Source: Amphibalanus amphitrite (taxonomy: Eukaryota; Arthropoda; Thecostraca; Balanomorpha; Balanidae). Taken from it: a stretch of 64,000 nt of DNA. Position numbers and translations under genes: made by a program. How positions within the stretch are numbered: position 1 is the first letter of the stretch; each line of letters begins with the position of its first letter. The stretch is taken from positions 62,001 to 126,000 of the forward strand of contig NW_024881961.1 of assembly GCF_019059575.1 (NCBI RefSeq), in the 5' to 3' direction. The notes beneath the pieces were generated by a model that was given only the letters and a program-made list of their open reading frames with translations, was not told the DNA's origin and made no database searches. Below are positions 29,089 to 40,868 of the stretch, one piece after another.

Positions 29089-30238
29089 CTAATTTCCTGG
29101 GAAAAAATGACTTTAAAACAACATAAAACTGATAATAATTCAAAAGTCACGTTATCAGTCGGTCGAAACTCACTGCAAATAGATGCGCCGTGCTCCACTC
29201 CTTCGATAGGGCCTATCAATAAACAAAGCATACGCCTTGTGTCTGTGTGGCAACAGAATGTAAAAGTTCGTTTTGGGGGCAAATATAAACTTTTGGGTTT
29301 TGTTGCCAAACTGGATGGAAAATGCATACGATGATAATGCCAATCTAAGCTGCGGAGTCTCGCGCATCTTGCTGTTACGATTTCCGAGTGCCCGATAGTA
29401 TAAATAGTATTCGCGTTATTCTCGGTTTTGTCGAAAAAAGAATACCTACCGGCTACCACGCAGTCTGCAGAGGGCTGTACGTATCAATGTGGCAGTATTA
29501 TAACGTTAGATATAACGTCCACGTGTAATGGCGCGTCATTCATGTGTTACATGTAGTGCGTAAAATATTCTGACGTTGTGCAGTGTGTATAATGTATTCG
29601 TGTAAATGTATCTCTGGTGAGCTTGCCCTCCGGGCAGACCTGGTATTATGCTTTACATATACGGGTACGGCGTGGCGTCATGGTCATGACCTGTCCAGTG
29701 CAGACACGCCGGGGAGACTTCGACGACGTTCTATGAATGTATTGTGTAACATGTAAACCGGCGCATATGTGTCCTATCCTTTTAATACAGCCAGGCAGCG
29801 TTTGGAGAATGCACGTCAAACCTTTGCTTTATGTGACGGTAGTGTATGCTAGAACTAAGCGTAAGCTATAGAATAGTCCATGGATGCGTCTTTCCTCGCA
29901 GGGGAGTTGTAACATCTATTCTATAAAAATGCCAAACCTAGAAAACCTGATCCGGCGACCAAATATCGCTTTGACCATTTGTGGTGGACACTCAGACATA
30001 CTTGTAAGTTACAATGATCGATAGCTGAAATATGTACAAATGTAGCTGTCTAGTCGTAAATCCGTTGTTTGACGGTGCAGCGAACTTATATGGATGTTAA
30101 CAGTAAGTAAATATATTGTTATGTTGTCATTACCTGTTTTTTCATAGGCACGTCTTAATTTTGAATGCTTACATATATGTGTATTGTGTAGGTATCTAAA
30201 GGCCAAAGGCCAGTGTCACTTTGTAAACCATTTTGCAT
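29089..30238. other. Intergenic spacer, AT-rich
   Basis: No gene or repeat could be supported. The small open frames here (for example 29079-29459, minus) show no domain. Confidence 0.35.
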
Positions 30239-30242
30239 TTAA

Positions 30243-31273
30243 CCCTCGCCGGCCGGGGGGGGGGGGGGCGGGTGCCGCCCCCCATAGGGTTTTTTCGCGA
30301 TAGCTCCGAACACGCTGGCGATAGAGAGCTGAAACTTAGCATACCTGACCTTTGATCCAAGCCGCATCTTTTGACACCAACCACATTTTTGGGTCAGGTC
30401 AGGTCACTGACCTATGACGTCATAAGTGAACCTCTGCACGGTCTTCAGATGTCGCAACTTCGCAACGCCCTCACTGCCAGAGGAGATGTCACAGGGAAAT
30501 GAAACTTGCAGGATCTAGTATCCATTATGAGTCCCACAACTTGTATATCTCGGATTTTTCCTAAAGGTCATATGAGGTCAGGTCATTTTCGTGACCTCAC
30601 CATTATAAGTCAATGGGGAAAAATGAAAACTGCTATTCTGGCGCCGGGAACGATCTCCAACTATCTCAAGCACACAGAATCGTGATTTGATGCACTCCTT
30701 GCAAGGTTAGATGCGTCACTTTTGCAATGTTGACCTTGCGTGACGTCATTTATGACGTCATCAAGGTCATATTAGTTTTTCGTCAATAACTCTTGATCAA
30801 ATTGAGCTAGCGAGTCGGAAAAGCCACCAATGGACTCAGGAAGACCTGCCGAATCGAATGATATGCGATATGACCTCTTTCAACCAACTTCGTGACCTGG
30901 GGGTGCTGACCTGACCTTGACCTGAGGTCAACACCCCAAGTTGACCTGACCCGGACAAAAAGTATATCATTCGACGCGCCTGAGCAAGACGAATACGATG
31001 CTGCCAAAATCGGCGCTCTGTGGCCGTTTTTTGCGAAGTTCTTCACCAAAAACTGAACCGTACCTTGGGGCACTTGACCTGACCTCAGAGGTCACCGGTT
31101 GACCTAGGACCTTAAAATCGGGTACCAATCTCTGCGTCTCGTAACGGCGCACACGCTCGTTTTTTCCGCGACGCGCTAGCTTTACCAGGGGCGAAACGGC
31201 GAGGGGGGGGTCGTACCCGCCCCCCCCCCCCTCGGCCGGCGCGTATGTAGAAAACCAATAGGTCCGGCGAGGG
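30243..31273. mobile_element. piggyBac-like MITE rich in AGGTCA hexamers (1031 bp)
   Basis: TTAA at 30239-30242 and 31274-31277 flanks CCCTCGCCGG and CCGGCGAGGG, a perfect 10-bp inverted repeat. Just inside are a G run (from 30255) and a C run (from about 31219). I count about 21 exact AGGTCA/TGACCT hexamers, often overlapping (GGGTCAGGTCAGGTCA near 30392, TGACCTGACCT near 31076), where chance predicts fewer than one. An extended TCAAGGTCA-type site appears more than once. The right-hand 150 bp closely resembles the same region of the copy at 37678-38570. No open frame of interest: non-autonomous. Confidence 0.85.
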
Positions 31274-31277
31274 TTAA

Positions 31278-32648
31278 TAGCCGGTTCATTTAGTTGAAAT
31301 TCAGCCAGTGCTGCATAATCCTATTTGCGGCATTTGCTAGATTGGGTCAGGAGTTATGAAGGGCGACGACCCTGAATGGACGGGAGCGGCCCTTCGCCCT
31401 CCCACCGCGGAGAGAGTTTGGGAGGCTTCTCCATGTCCGCTGTCACGGGCGGAGGGAGAGGCGGAGGGAGAGGCGGTATCGTGCTGCGACGACGGGCCGC
31501 AGCAGGGGCGGCGCCAGTGGCGCGAGAGGGAGGGTCTCAGAGGTAAGCCGCTGTGCTAACGGACAGCACCCACGGCACGGACTTCACTCACTGTACGAAC
31601 GGTTTTCACAGCACGGCTACGTGCCGGTACTATTGGCACTGTGACAACGACGCAGACGGCGCTCACCGCACAGTGACTTGCCGGCGCGACCGGCACTCGA
31701 AGGATGACTGGCACTCACCGCTTCGTTTTTGCTCTTTGACATGACTGAAACAGCTGCGGGTAACATTTGAACCGTTCAAAACGTTCAAACAAATTCAGCT
31801 CGTGTTAATTCAAAGCTTATTTCTTACCGAAAGTAACGGGGAAATACTACCGAAGTGTGCCTCCTCCTTTCGGGGACGCAAGTGATGACAGCAACGGTCA
31901 TTCCGTAATCCTCCCTTTGCATGATACGTTATTTGTTACTTGTGTTATCTGCACGCGTACTCTGTAAGTCCTCTAGCACACACTGCGCACATACAATTCA
32001 AACGCGAACCATAAAAGCATGCTTCTTCCCTTAGCCTCCACCGACCACATCGCATCGCCTAAAACATCACTTCTGCGGCCTGCAGCTCCAGTTGCCAAGC
32101 TAATGTAATGCGTAACCGGTTCCGCCCCGTCTTCCTTACGTAATTCAATCCATCTACCTGCACGGGAGCTGGCGTCGCCCCTGGCCCAGCGGGTTCCCGG
32201 TGGCGGCGGGCGGCGGCGGCGGCGGGCAGTTCACTGGCGGCCGGCGCAGGGCGGCGCGGCGCCACATACCAGTCCGCTCGCCGCGCGTGCTGGCTGTAGG
32301 ACCACGCCTCTGTCCGGACTCAGGACCGACGTAACACGCTGTGAGCCGAGCGAGAAGTGTGGTTGTCAGGACTGACTCAAGACTGATCCAGGAGAAGTGT
32401 TGCCGAAAAGTGTTATTCGGTGATTAGACGGACAGCGGCAGGCAGAGACAGTGGTGATTCAGCGGTATAGACAGCGGTGACCAGCCAGCATAGACGGCGA
32501 CAGCGGACATAGACGGTGGTGAGCGACAGACTGAGCGGTGGTGATCCATCGACAGGGCGTTAGTGACCGGCCGACAGAGCGCCGGTGAGCGGGTCTTAGT
32601 GCCCGCCAGGAGCGGGTTTCCTGCCGCGGACACCGCCCTGTGCTTACG
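31278..32648. other. Upstream region of the MFS transporter gene
   Basis: Mostly spacer. A GC-rich open stretch 31356-31543, ending at a donor-like CAGAG|GTAAGCC, could be a 5' exon of an unidentified transcript, but its product has no recognisable domain. From about 32300 to 32648 the sequence consists of short GGACAGCGG-like and GTGATC-like units and is probably the transporter's 5' UTR. Confidence 0.3.
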
Positions 32649-34064
32649 ATGGGACGGCCGAGCGATGACGGAACTGCCGGTCCCGGCTGGGACCCCGGTG
32701 TGGCGAGCAGTGACAGCGGTGCCCAGCTGACTGGCGGCGACCAGAAGGCCTATAGCACGTTCCCGGAGGCGGGGTGCGGCGGCCGACGACCGGCCTACTC
32801 GCTGCGCCAGAAGCTGATGCTGCTGGTGTTCTCGATGGGCAGCCTGCTGGCGGGCTCCTGTCTGGCCATGATGATCCCGTTCTTCCCGCTGGAGGCGCAG
32901 CGGCGCGGTCTCTCGCAGACACTGACCAGCGGCGTGTTCAGCGTGTTCTCGCTCACCCAGCTGCTAACCTACCCGCTGATGGGCCGCCTGGTGACCGTCT
33001 TCGGCATCAACCGGCTCTACTGCGCCGGCATGACAGTCACCGCCCTCTCCAACATCGCCTTCGGCACGCTGTTCCGCATCGAGAGCGCCCAGTCGTTCAT
33101 CGTGATGTGTTACGTGGTGCGCGTGTTCGAGGCGATGGGCACGGCGGCGGTGATCACGACGGCGCTGACGATGGCGGCCAACCAGTTCTCCCACAACACG
33201 TCCACGGCGGTGGCCGTGATGGAGACGATGAACGCCATCGGCCTGTCGCTGGGCGCCGCCATCGGCGCCGGCCTGTACCACCTGGGCGGGTTCGCGCTGC
33301 CGTTCTACTCCCAGGGCTGCTTCATCCTGTGTCTGGTGGTGCTGAGCGCGCTCTACCTGCCCGAGGTGGAGGCGCCGGCCGAGCAGCAGCGCTCCGACTT
33401 CTTCTCCATGCTGCGCGTGTTCGTGTCGGCCGGAGAGAACTGGCTCTGCTGCGCGATCGTGTGCACCACGGCAGCCATCTGGACCACCATCGACTCGAGC
33501 ATCGCGCGCTACGCCAGTGACACGCTGGGCACCACGCCCTCCCAGATCGGCCTGTTCTTCCTGGTGGCCACGGGCGGCTACGCCGTCTCCAGCCTGCTCT
33601 GGGGCCGGCTGGCCGACCGGCTGGTCAACATCTACCTGCTCATCTCGGGCTGCCTGCTGGCCACGGCCTTCGGTCTGGCGCTGATCCCGCCGCTGCCGGG
33701 GCTCGGACTGCGCCCCTCCTGGTGGCTGCTCGGCCTCGGCCTCACCGTGAAGGAGGTGTTCCAGGGCGGCGCATACGTGCCCGTGCTGAACCGCATGATC
33801 ACTGTGACGGTGCGCCAGGGTCTGCCGGCTGACGTGGCCACGCAGGCGTTCACGGCCAGCGTGTTTGGCACGGTGGCCGCGGTGGGAAACGTGCTGGGAC
33901 CGGTGACGGGCGGCGCCGTCATCGACGCCACCAACTTCACCTTCATGGTGCGCTGCCTGGCCACGCTGACGGCGGCGGTGGGCGGCGCGGCCACCGTGCA
34001 GGCCCTGCGCATCGCCTGGTGGCGGCGGCGCAGTGTCGGACGGGAGGACCCGCTGCTGAGCTGA
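32649..34064 (+). CDS. MFS transporter, SLC18B1-like
   Basis: A single uninterrupted frame encodes 471 residues from the ATG at 32649 (an upstream in-frame GTG at 32640 is unlikely to be the start). A hydrophilic N-terminus of about 55 residues is followed by twelve predicted membrane segments. TM1 contains LMLLVFSMGSLLAGSCLAMM. A typical MFS loop 2-3 signature reads YPLMGRLVTVFGINRLYCAG (G-R-L-x-D/V-x-x-G), repeated in the second half as LLWGRLADRLVNIYLL. A large loop (PEVEAPAEQQRSDFFSML) separates the two six-helix halves. The pattern fits the SLC18B1 branch, related to vesicular amine and polyamine carriers, so vesicle or plasma membrane export is likely; the substrate is unknown. The lack of introns is unusual beside the heavily split neighbours. 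The stop lies in a CTGAG repeat. Confidence 0.88.
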   Translation: MGRPSDDGTAGPGWDPGVASSDSGAQLTGGDQKAYSTFPEAGCGGRRPAYSLRQKLMLLVFSMGSLLAGSCLAMMIPFFPLEAQRRGLSQTLTSGVFSVFSLTQLLTYPLMGRLVTVFGINRLYCAGMTVTALSNIAFGTLFRIESAQSFIVMCYVVRVFEAMGTAAVITTALTMAANQFSHNTSTAVAVMETMNAIGLSLGAAIGAGLYHLGGFALPFYSQGCFILCLVVLSALYLPEVEAPAEQQRSDFFSMLRVFVSAGENWLCCAIVCTTAAIWTTIDSSIARYASDTLGTTPSQIGLFFLVATGGYAVSSLLWGRLADRLVNIYLLISGCLLATAFGLALIPPLPGLGLRPSWWLLGLGLTVKEVFQGGAYVPVLNRMITVTVRQGLPADVATQAFTASVFGTVAAVGNVLGPVTGGAVIDATNFTFMVRCLATLTAAVGGAATVQALRIAWWRRRSVGREDPLLS

Positions 34065-34085
34065 GCTGAGCTGAGCTGAGCGCTG
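34053..34085 (+). repeat. (CTGAG)n repeat spanning the MFS stop codon
   Basis: CTGAG repeats about six times. The stop codon TGA of the transporter is supplied by the first complete units (AGC TGA GCTGAGC). Slippage here could move the stop without losing it quickly, because TGA recurs in each register. Confidence 0.85.
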
Positions 34086-36089
34086 AGCGGGCTGAGCTGC
34101 GGCGGGGGCAGAGCGGAGCTCATAGGAACACGGGGACGGGCAAGAAGCTGTGATTGACAGTGTGTCGGAACTCGCGGAAGGTATAAGGAAACAGTAACCA
34201 TCAAGAAACATGCGTAGGTTTGGTCGATTGCTTTTTATACCGGCATATACTCGTAATCGTAAAATACGGACTTGTTTGGCTCTTTCATATCGACAGTGCC
34301 ATCGACCTTGAAGCTATGGGCTGGCTGAATCGAATCATAGACCTCTGAATATCTCTGAGATTGATATGCAGAGGTCTACGGTCGAAAAATGCTATCATCA
34401 ATCAGTGCCATACCATTCGGGCTGCAGTGAATCGGGAGCGCCAGGGGCATCAGCCGTCACTAACCCGAACCGGGCCCCCGAAGGTGCAGGGGTTTAGGCT
34501 CATGTTGCTTTTCTTGCAAGATGCCTGCCGCTCTTTCGTGTCTTTTATCAGCATCGAGCAAATGGGCTGTGTAAATAATCTACGTACGTACCCAATTGTC
34601 ATGCATCATGACTATAAGCTGCATCTTGGCTTATGATCTGCTACGCCTATGCTTTTTTCATGTCGCTATGTAAACGTTTTTATGCACATTTGTAAAGCAT
34701 AAATGAAATAAATAATTTCGTCCCACGACTTATCGTTGAGAATGAGGTTGGTAGCGTTATCGTTGTTACTTGTGATAACTATTGAGGAAAGAGGAAAGGG
34801 GGGAGACTAGCTCTTTGAGGCGTGGGCTTATTGATCGTCTCAGTTTCATTTCACTTATAATCACTTTTATATGCATTTGACCATTGTTTCTCCTCATATT
34901 ACGTAGCTCTTGGTATGTGATCAATAACCCTCGTGAAACGGGACTTTTTAAAAGACATCATTGCGCATAAACTTGGCTACTTGCAATCTGAAAATAAACG
35001 TGACAACGCGGATATAATATCAAATAACGCCACCAACTTACTATTCACACTTCACACAACCCTTGCATTCACGGAGACATGGGCAATTCATATCACTTTG
35101 TCGATATCAAAACAAGCCACCGTCCAAACATTCACCAAACATTACACCAAACACTACTCACATTACCCTAACAACGTAAGCAAGCATAATGCATATTGCA
35201 TATTCACGAATATTTGCCTTCTCTCACTAAGTGCACTCCGTGGGGCGCGGCGCCGTCCTCCTTATGACCGTTAGAAGGCAGGTCGACGGCCGGCCGGCCG
35301 GTCGCCGACGCCTTGCAGCGGCGCTGAACGCCGGTGGTCGGTGGGTACCTCTGCAACACAGTGCAGCGCTCCGCTCTGCTAACCGTGCATGGCCGGAGTC
35401 TGGGAACGGACCGCCGCGCAGGTGGCCGGCGGGCAGACTGCAGTGCGCCGCGGCGGAGCGAGGCGTGAGGAGGGCAGTGTGCAGGGTGTGAACTGTGAAA
35501 CTATACATGGAGGACGGACGGAGGGTGTGAGATTGCACGGAAGGGAAGGACGAGCGGCGTTGATCAATACGATTCAGAATCTATCCTAAATAGGGCGCTG
35601 ATAACCGCACACGGAGACGTCAGGAAGGGAGGTAAGGTCCAGCCGGCTCAAAAGGTTGCCGTCAGTGACTGTCAGCGTCATTCAGTGTCAGTGTCAGTGT
35701 CAGTGCTGTCAGTGACGTAATTGGAACCTCAAGAGAGGATCGAAGCCAGTAACAGGAAGCAGAGGACGGAGCGACGAGAGGAAGGGAACGAATTGAACGT
35801 GAAGACGATACGAGTGGATGTCAGGAGAGAGTGAGAGACAAGAGGTCGATATATCTCGGAGAAGTAGTGAGAAATGAGGATTACGAGGAATTTAGAAATC
35901 AATTAGGACAAATAGAGGGCGAAAAGGAAGCACAGAGTGTGGGAAGCAGTCGCAGGACGATCACGGCATTGAGAACGAACGAATAATGACGTATAGAATA
36001 TAGAGGAAACAGAGATCTAGTGTGAAGAATATGTCGAGAAGAGTGTGACGCCTGTCGCGGAAAGCAGCGACGCCGGTGTCCAGCTGAAA
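34086..36089. other. Intergenic region and 5' UTR of the esterase gene
   Basis: No gene was recognised. Short GTCAGTGTCAGTGTCAGTG units occur at about 35683-35706. Purine-rich sequence from about 35740 to 36080 directly precedes the start codon and is probably the 5' UTR. A possible polyadenylation signal for the MFS gene is AATAAA near 34707. Confidence 0.3.
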
Positions 36090-39072
36090 ATGCGGCTGCC
36101 GATAGCTCCATGTCCTGTGATCCGCCACTGGACAGGTTGTGTCAGGTAAGTACCGTTAAAATCACCAATAGACAGTTCTGATGCCGTTTATGGGACGTAT
36201 TCATTATTTATTAATTTATTACTGACTAACGTGTTGTACTGATTACCAGCTGATTACTTTTCTATACTCGTGAAGGGGAAGCACGAGTATAGAAAATACC
36301 GTTTTACCCCGTTCGTTTTTATTATGGTAAGCATGACCCATTTGCAATAAAAATGAAGCCGCCCGTCACGGGTTGTTTGTAAAAACGTGTTAAAATGCCT
36401 CTGTTACAGGTTGTTTGCAGCAGTGCTAGCAGTCTGCTGTGTCGTTCTCGTCATAAATCAAAATGGTAAGAATCAAACGTTTTAAATTTTAATGTCACTC
36501 TCACTGTGTTCGGTACTTACATGTTCCGACTGAGTTAGATAAAAATGTGAATTATTTGCAGACTCTCATGTTTTGTCTACCCCGGTCCATTCAAACACTA
36601 TGAACTTTTGCTAAATACAGTATTAATACTACCATGATTTTCTAAGTAAAAACTTTATTCAAAAGAATTACAGGTGTGAGAACAACAGTTGTGTCCCTCC
36701 CAGCTCCGTTGACTCCGTGACGATGTTTCTGTATCGTGTTACCCAGCCGCTGATCCCGTGTGCCGTCGTTGCAGTTCCCAGGGCCATTGACAGTGAGAGG
36801 AGTCGGGTGGCCTGCCGGCGGCTGTTCCGGCTCAGTCAGTCGCGGATGTACTGGGAGAATCCGTCACAGGACTCGCCGACGTCCTGTCTCGGCTCCGGCC
36901 TGCCGCCCAAACAGTCCATCCCGTGCCTGACGAGACTTCGCGAGCGGCGCGGCCGACCCGCCTACGTCATGTTCATAGGTGACTCTCGAGCGCGCATTAT
37001 CTTCATGAAGATTCGTGAGACTCTGAAGCTGCTGTGGCGGCGTTACATCTTGCACGATACCTACCAGTCGTCCAAGAACGCCACGTTTTGGGAGCGCGGC
37101 CGGCGGCTCCGCTGTCCGCACGCCACTCCCATGTTTCACGGCACCCGGTACCTCCGATGGGTGTGTCATCTGGAGGTTCTCAGTGACCTAGTGCGCGCCT
37201 CCTTCTTCTGGGCGCCGTACGTCGGTGCCGGCTACGCCGAGCGGCTGGCCGTGGTCGAGGAGGACTGCCGTAGCGGCCGGCCATGTCCCGACCTCATCGT
37301 CATGACGCTGGGGATGTGGTACGCCAAGATGGCCATCGACCGGCCGCACCTCACCAGGCCGGAGCGGCCGCTGCACTTTCAGGCGGACCTCGAGAGCCTG
37401 GTGCCGGTGCTGCGTAATCTCTCCGTACACTCCCAGCTGGTGTACCGAGTCGATGGGCCCGATTTCATGGACGGGTACGGCAACAAGTCGGTGGTGAACG
37501 GCGCCATCCTCACCATCAACGCCATGGCCACCGAGAATCTGCGCAAGGTGTGTCGGAGTTGTGGGCCATGGGAGGGCAGCTGGGAAGGAACGGAAGTTGC
37601 TAGAAGCCCGTTTGTGCTTTACGGATAACTTACAAAAAAGTATTATACAACAGACGATGAAGGTTATAATGAATTATCCCTCGCATGTGTAGGGGGGGGG
37701 GTCGGATGGACCCCCCCATGGTTTTTCGCGAATAACTCGCGGAAAAAGCGGCCGATCGCGACGAAACTTTCAGTACCCTCGCATTGATCAATTTTACACC
37801 GATCCTGAAAATTTCATGACCCTGACCCAAATGACCTTTGACCTGTGACCTCTTTTCCGAGACCATGTTTGGCCGGAATCGCGATTCCGCGTATGTCGGC
37901 TCGCATTAGCCGCGCGTTTGCAAGCTTTTCGTGGTTTCAAACGTTCAAACATGTGATTTGATGTTACTCCCATGCATTAGGGTGGGTGTCAAGGTCATCT
38001 GAAGGTCAGGTCAGGTCATTGACCTTTGGTGACCTCGGGTGACCTTGGTTCACTTTTTCGAGTTTTACATGTTTCTAGGCTAGTTTTTGGAGCTGAATTC
38101 GAATTTAGCAACTATTTGAACATTTACGAAGCAGTTTTGGTGCCTTCGTAACATGTTACGAAGCTGTCAGAGGCGGTTGACACGTACTACGAATACCCGT
38201 CACGACGCCTACTGGTTGACCTGACCTGACCTGACCCGACCTGGTCTAAATGTTTAAAGACATCATCTGTGATCAAAACTAACACGATATTCGTGATCAG
38301 CACCCCGAAAAACCCCTTAGCAGCCACACTTTACGACTTTCTAATAGGTCCCGATTTTCCCGACTTTGGGTCATTGACCTGACCTGGAAGGTCAACCAAT
38401 GACCTAGGACCTTAAAATTGGGTATCATCGGCTTTCTCTCGTGACGGGCAACACGCTCGTTTTTTTCGCGAAGCTCTAGCTCGATCAGGGGCCAAACGGC
38501 AAGGGGGGGTCCAACCGACCCCCCCCCCCCTACACATTAGAAGCTGGCAAACGCCGCACACATGCGAGGGTTATAATGTTTACATCGGTACGAAAAAATA
38601 TATCTAGTTGATATATATCTAGTTGAAAAATATACCTCATTGATTTTCTGATCACGCTGTCAGATTTTACCGCTAGACGGCTAGAGAGACAGAAATTGAG
38701 AGCGAACAAACTGCCCTGAATGTCTGCAGGCACCGAGTTTGCAGCCGTGTACTGTGTCTAATGTGGGTGTGCCCGGTGCCGTGCCTTATACGGGATATGG
38801 TATTATGTAGGCCTTACAGTCCTGCCATCTGTCCTCAGGTGCCTGGTCTGCAGCTGTGGAGTTCCTCGCTGGCCGAGACGATCCGGTTCCAGCACAGCGT
38901 CTGTCTGCAGCTGGCCGCCATCCACACACCCGTGCTGGGCAGGCACCGGGACCAGTGCCTGGACGAGAACCACGTGGCCGAGACGGTGCGGCTGTCGGCG
39001 GCGGCGGCCATCGTGCGGTACCTGTGCCGCGACACGGAGCCGCACCCGGCCGGTCACTGCTGTCTGACCTGA
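36090..39072 (+). CDS. Type II membrane SGNH esterase, CASD1-like catalytic domain
   Basis: Four coding exons (36090-36145, 36410-36465, 36775-37547, 38839-39072) join in phase to 372 residues. A short cytosolic tail and one membrane anchor (about 20-35, LFAAVLAVCCVVLVI) give a type II topology, with the rest lumenal. Block I reads VMFIGDSRARI with the candidate nucleophile Ser108. A middle block reads PDLIVMTLGMWY. The last exon supplies CLDENHV with Asp337 and His340, completing a Ser-Asp-His triad. The order and spacing match the SGNH domain of CASD1 sialate O-acetyltransferase and the related PC-esterase group, but the multi-pass acyltransferase part of CASD1 is absent. It probably adds or removes acyl groups on secretory-pathway glycans; direction and substrate are unknown. 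Intron 3 holds an AGGTCA-rich MITE. The end of the last exon is repeated downstream. Confidence 0.85.
37678..38570. mobile_element. piggyBac-like MITE rich in AGGTCA hexamers (893 bp)
   Basis: TTAT at 37674-37677 and 38571-38574 flanks a perfect 13-bp inverted repeat, CCCTCGCATGTGT / ACACATGCGAGGG. A G run (37692 on) and a C run (38519 on) sit just inside. About 17 exact AGGTCA/TGACCT hexamers are present, including GGTCAGGTCAGGTCATTGACC near 38007 and TGACCTGACCTGACCTGACC near 38217. The flanking duplication TTAT differs from the TTAA of the other copies. It lies in intron 3 of the SGNH esterase gene. Confidence 0.85.
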
Positions 39073-39390
39073 CACAAACCCGCCAGGTCACTGCTGTCTG
39101 ACATAGGGGACTGACACAGGGTACTGAGTACTGACACCAGAGACACGGAGCCCCACCCGGCCGGTCACTGCTGTCTGACCTGACACGGAGCAGTACCCGC
39201 CAGGTCACTGAGCTGTCTGACATAGGGACTGGACACAGAGACTGACACCAGCGATACGGAGCCGCAGCCGGCCGGTCACTGCTGTCTGACCTGACACAGA
39301 CCCGGCAGGTCACTGTTGTCTGACTTAAGGACTGATACAGAGGCTGACACCAGCGATACGGAGCCGCACCCGCCAGGTCACTGCACTGCA
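39031..39390 (+). repeat. Tandem repeat built from the end of the esterase's last exon
   Basis: The coding end GACACGGAGCCGCACCCGGC followed by CGGTCACTGCTGTCTGACC (39031-39072) recurs at about 39142, 39252 and 39355, giving a period of 103-111 bp. Between copies lies GGACTGACACAGAG-like sequence that also repeats. The first unit is coding and contains the stop codon; the remaining units form 3' UTR. Confidence 0.85.
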
Positions 39391-40864
39391 TGCACGGGTC
39401 TGATACCCAGCGACACAGGAGACTAACACAGAGGACTTACACAGGACACTGACACAGGGTATTGACACAAGGCTCTGACACAGGATTGCGACACAGGACT
39501 CCGACACACGAAACTGACACCAACGGATCGGCGGATGACACCGATGACGCCAGGGGTTGAGACTATGCGGAGTGTCAAAAAATATCCCTACCAAATGCGG
39601 AATTAATACAAAACAGTCCTAATTCTGTGACCGATATCTTGCACTCGTATTCTTTGTGATCCCAGACTGCAGGCCGCAGGGTCATTGGGAGATAAGACGC
39701 GCTGCAAAGCACTGAGACTGACGCTTGCCCACAACTCACAGCTCGCTGATTTTGTGGGACGCCGTTTAGCGAGTTGTGACAATATGCTGGTCACAGCATA
39801 TTTAGTTTGGTGCATGATGTAATGCAATGCAGCATTTGTTCATACAGAAGAACGACCGAAAACATCGCCATGAATTGGCATGCCGAATTGTTGCACGCTT
39901 TATGTAACTTTATGTAACTTTATGTAACATGACATAACGGCAGCTGGTAGCAGCTCGTGTGGCTAGCGTGCACCGTGCCACAGACGGTCATTTTTACGTC
40001 AGTCACATCCGATTTTCAAGTCACTTCTCGCGAATATCTACAAACGGTAAATAGGTAGGCATGCAATGCTTCTCGCGTCGAATGCCTGCCTTTCTGAGTT
40101 GCGGAACGTCAACCATAATTAATAGTTAGTTGCGAAGGTACCCCGAATAGACAGAAGAGAGCCTGCGCCCTGCATGATACCATGAGTAAAAACATTGATG
40201 ATGAAAATATCGAAACGCGATGCACAGACTCGTAGACTATCGATATAATCAAATCCCAAATCCCAATGACAAATTATAACCGATTGGTTGGTCGGCTTTG
40301 GGTATATTTACTGCCTTTTATTTCATACTTTTTCGACAATATTTGCATTTTACGGTTTGAAACCCGGGGCTTCGCCACCGGAGGCCAGAAGAAGGGCTGC
40401 GGATGTCCAAACTCCCCAAACAATTTCGTTCTCTTATTGCAGCAATAGGTATGTAAATAGGTGTATCTAACTAAGGGCGCGCATTATTGGTTCGGAACTT
40501 ACGATCCTAACTTTATGTCATACTGAATTAAATAGGAGCTCCGTCACGGTTCTATGGTTAGATGGTACCACCCAAAAATACACGCTCTCATATTAATTTA
40601 TACAGGTGCCCTATGTTTCGTTTACATTTGCTGGAATGCTTGTAATCGGTCACAAGTGTGCTGACGCGCGAGCACTGAGCAGTGCGCTGCTAGCGTCACC
40701 TGACGTGAAGAGTGAAAAAGCTTCAGTTCTTCAGGCTGCCGCTGGGTTTGTTGCAACAAACATTGCATGCAATGCTGGTCACTTGAAGCTTAGTTTGTAC
40801 ATTCCGTGAGGAGACATATGATATATTCAGGAGCAAAATGCATAATTTTATAAAGCATCAAATG
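39391..40864. other. Spacer without recognised genes
   Basis: Only short repeats are visible: CTGACACAGG-type units continue to about 39520, and TTTATGTAAC occurs three times in tandem at 39899-39928. No coding segment could be supported. Confidence 0.4.
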
Positions 40865-40868
40865 TTAA

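Noticed and set aside
31356-31559. First coding exon of the MFS gene or another gene
   Set aside because: There is a good donor after 31543, but the encoded sequence is low complexity and the MFS frame has its own start without need of it.
32964-34211. A 415-codon open frame antisense to the MFS transporter
   Set aside because: It is a GC-driven shadow of the real gene: low complexity, rich in Arg, Gly, His and Gln, no hydrophobic or domain pattern, while the plus strand gives a complete 12-helix transporter.
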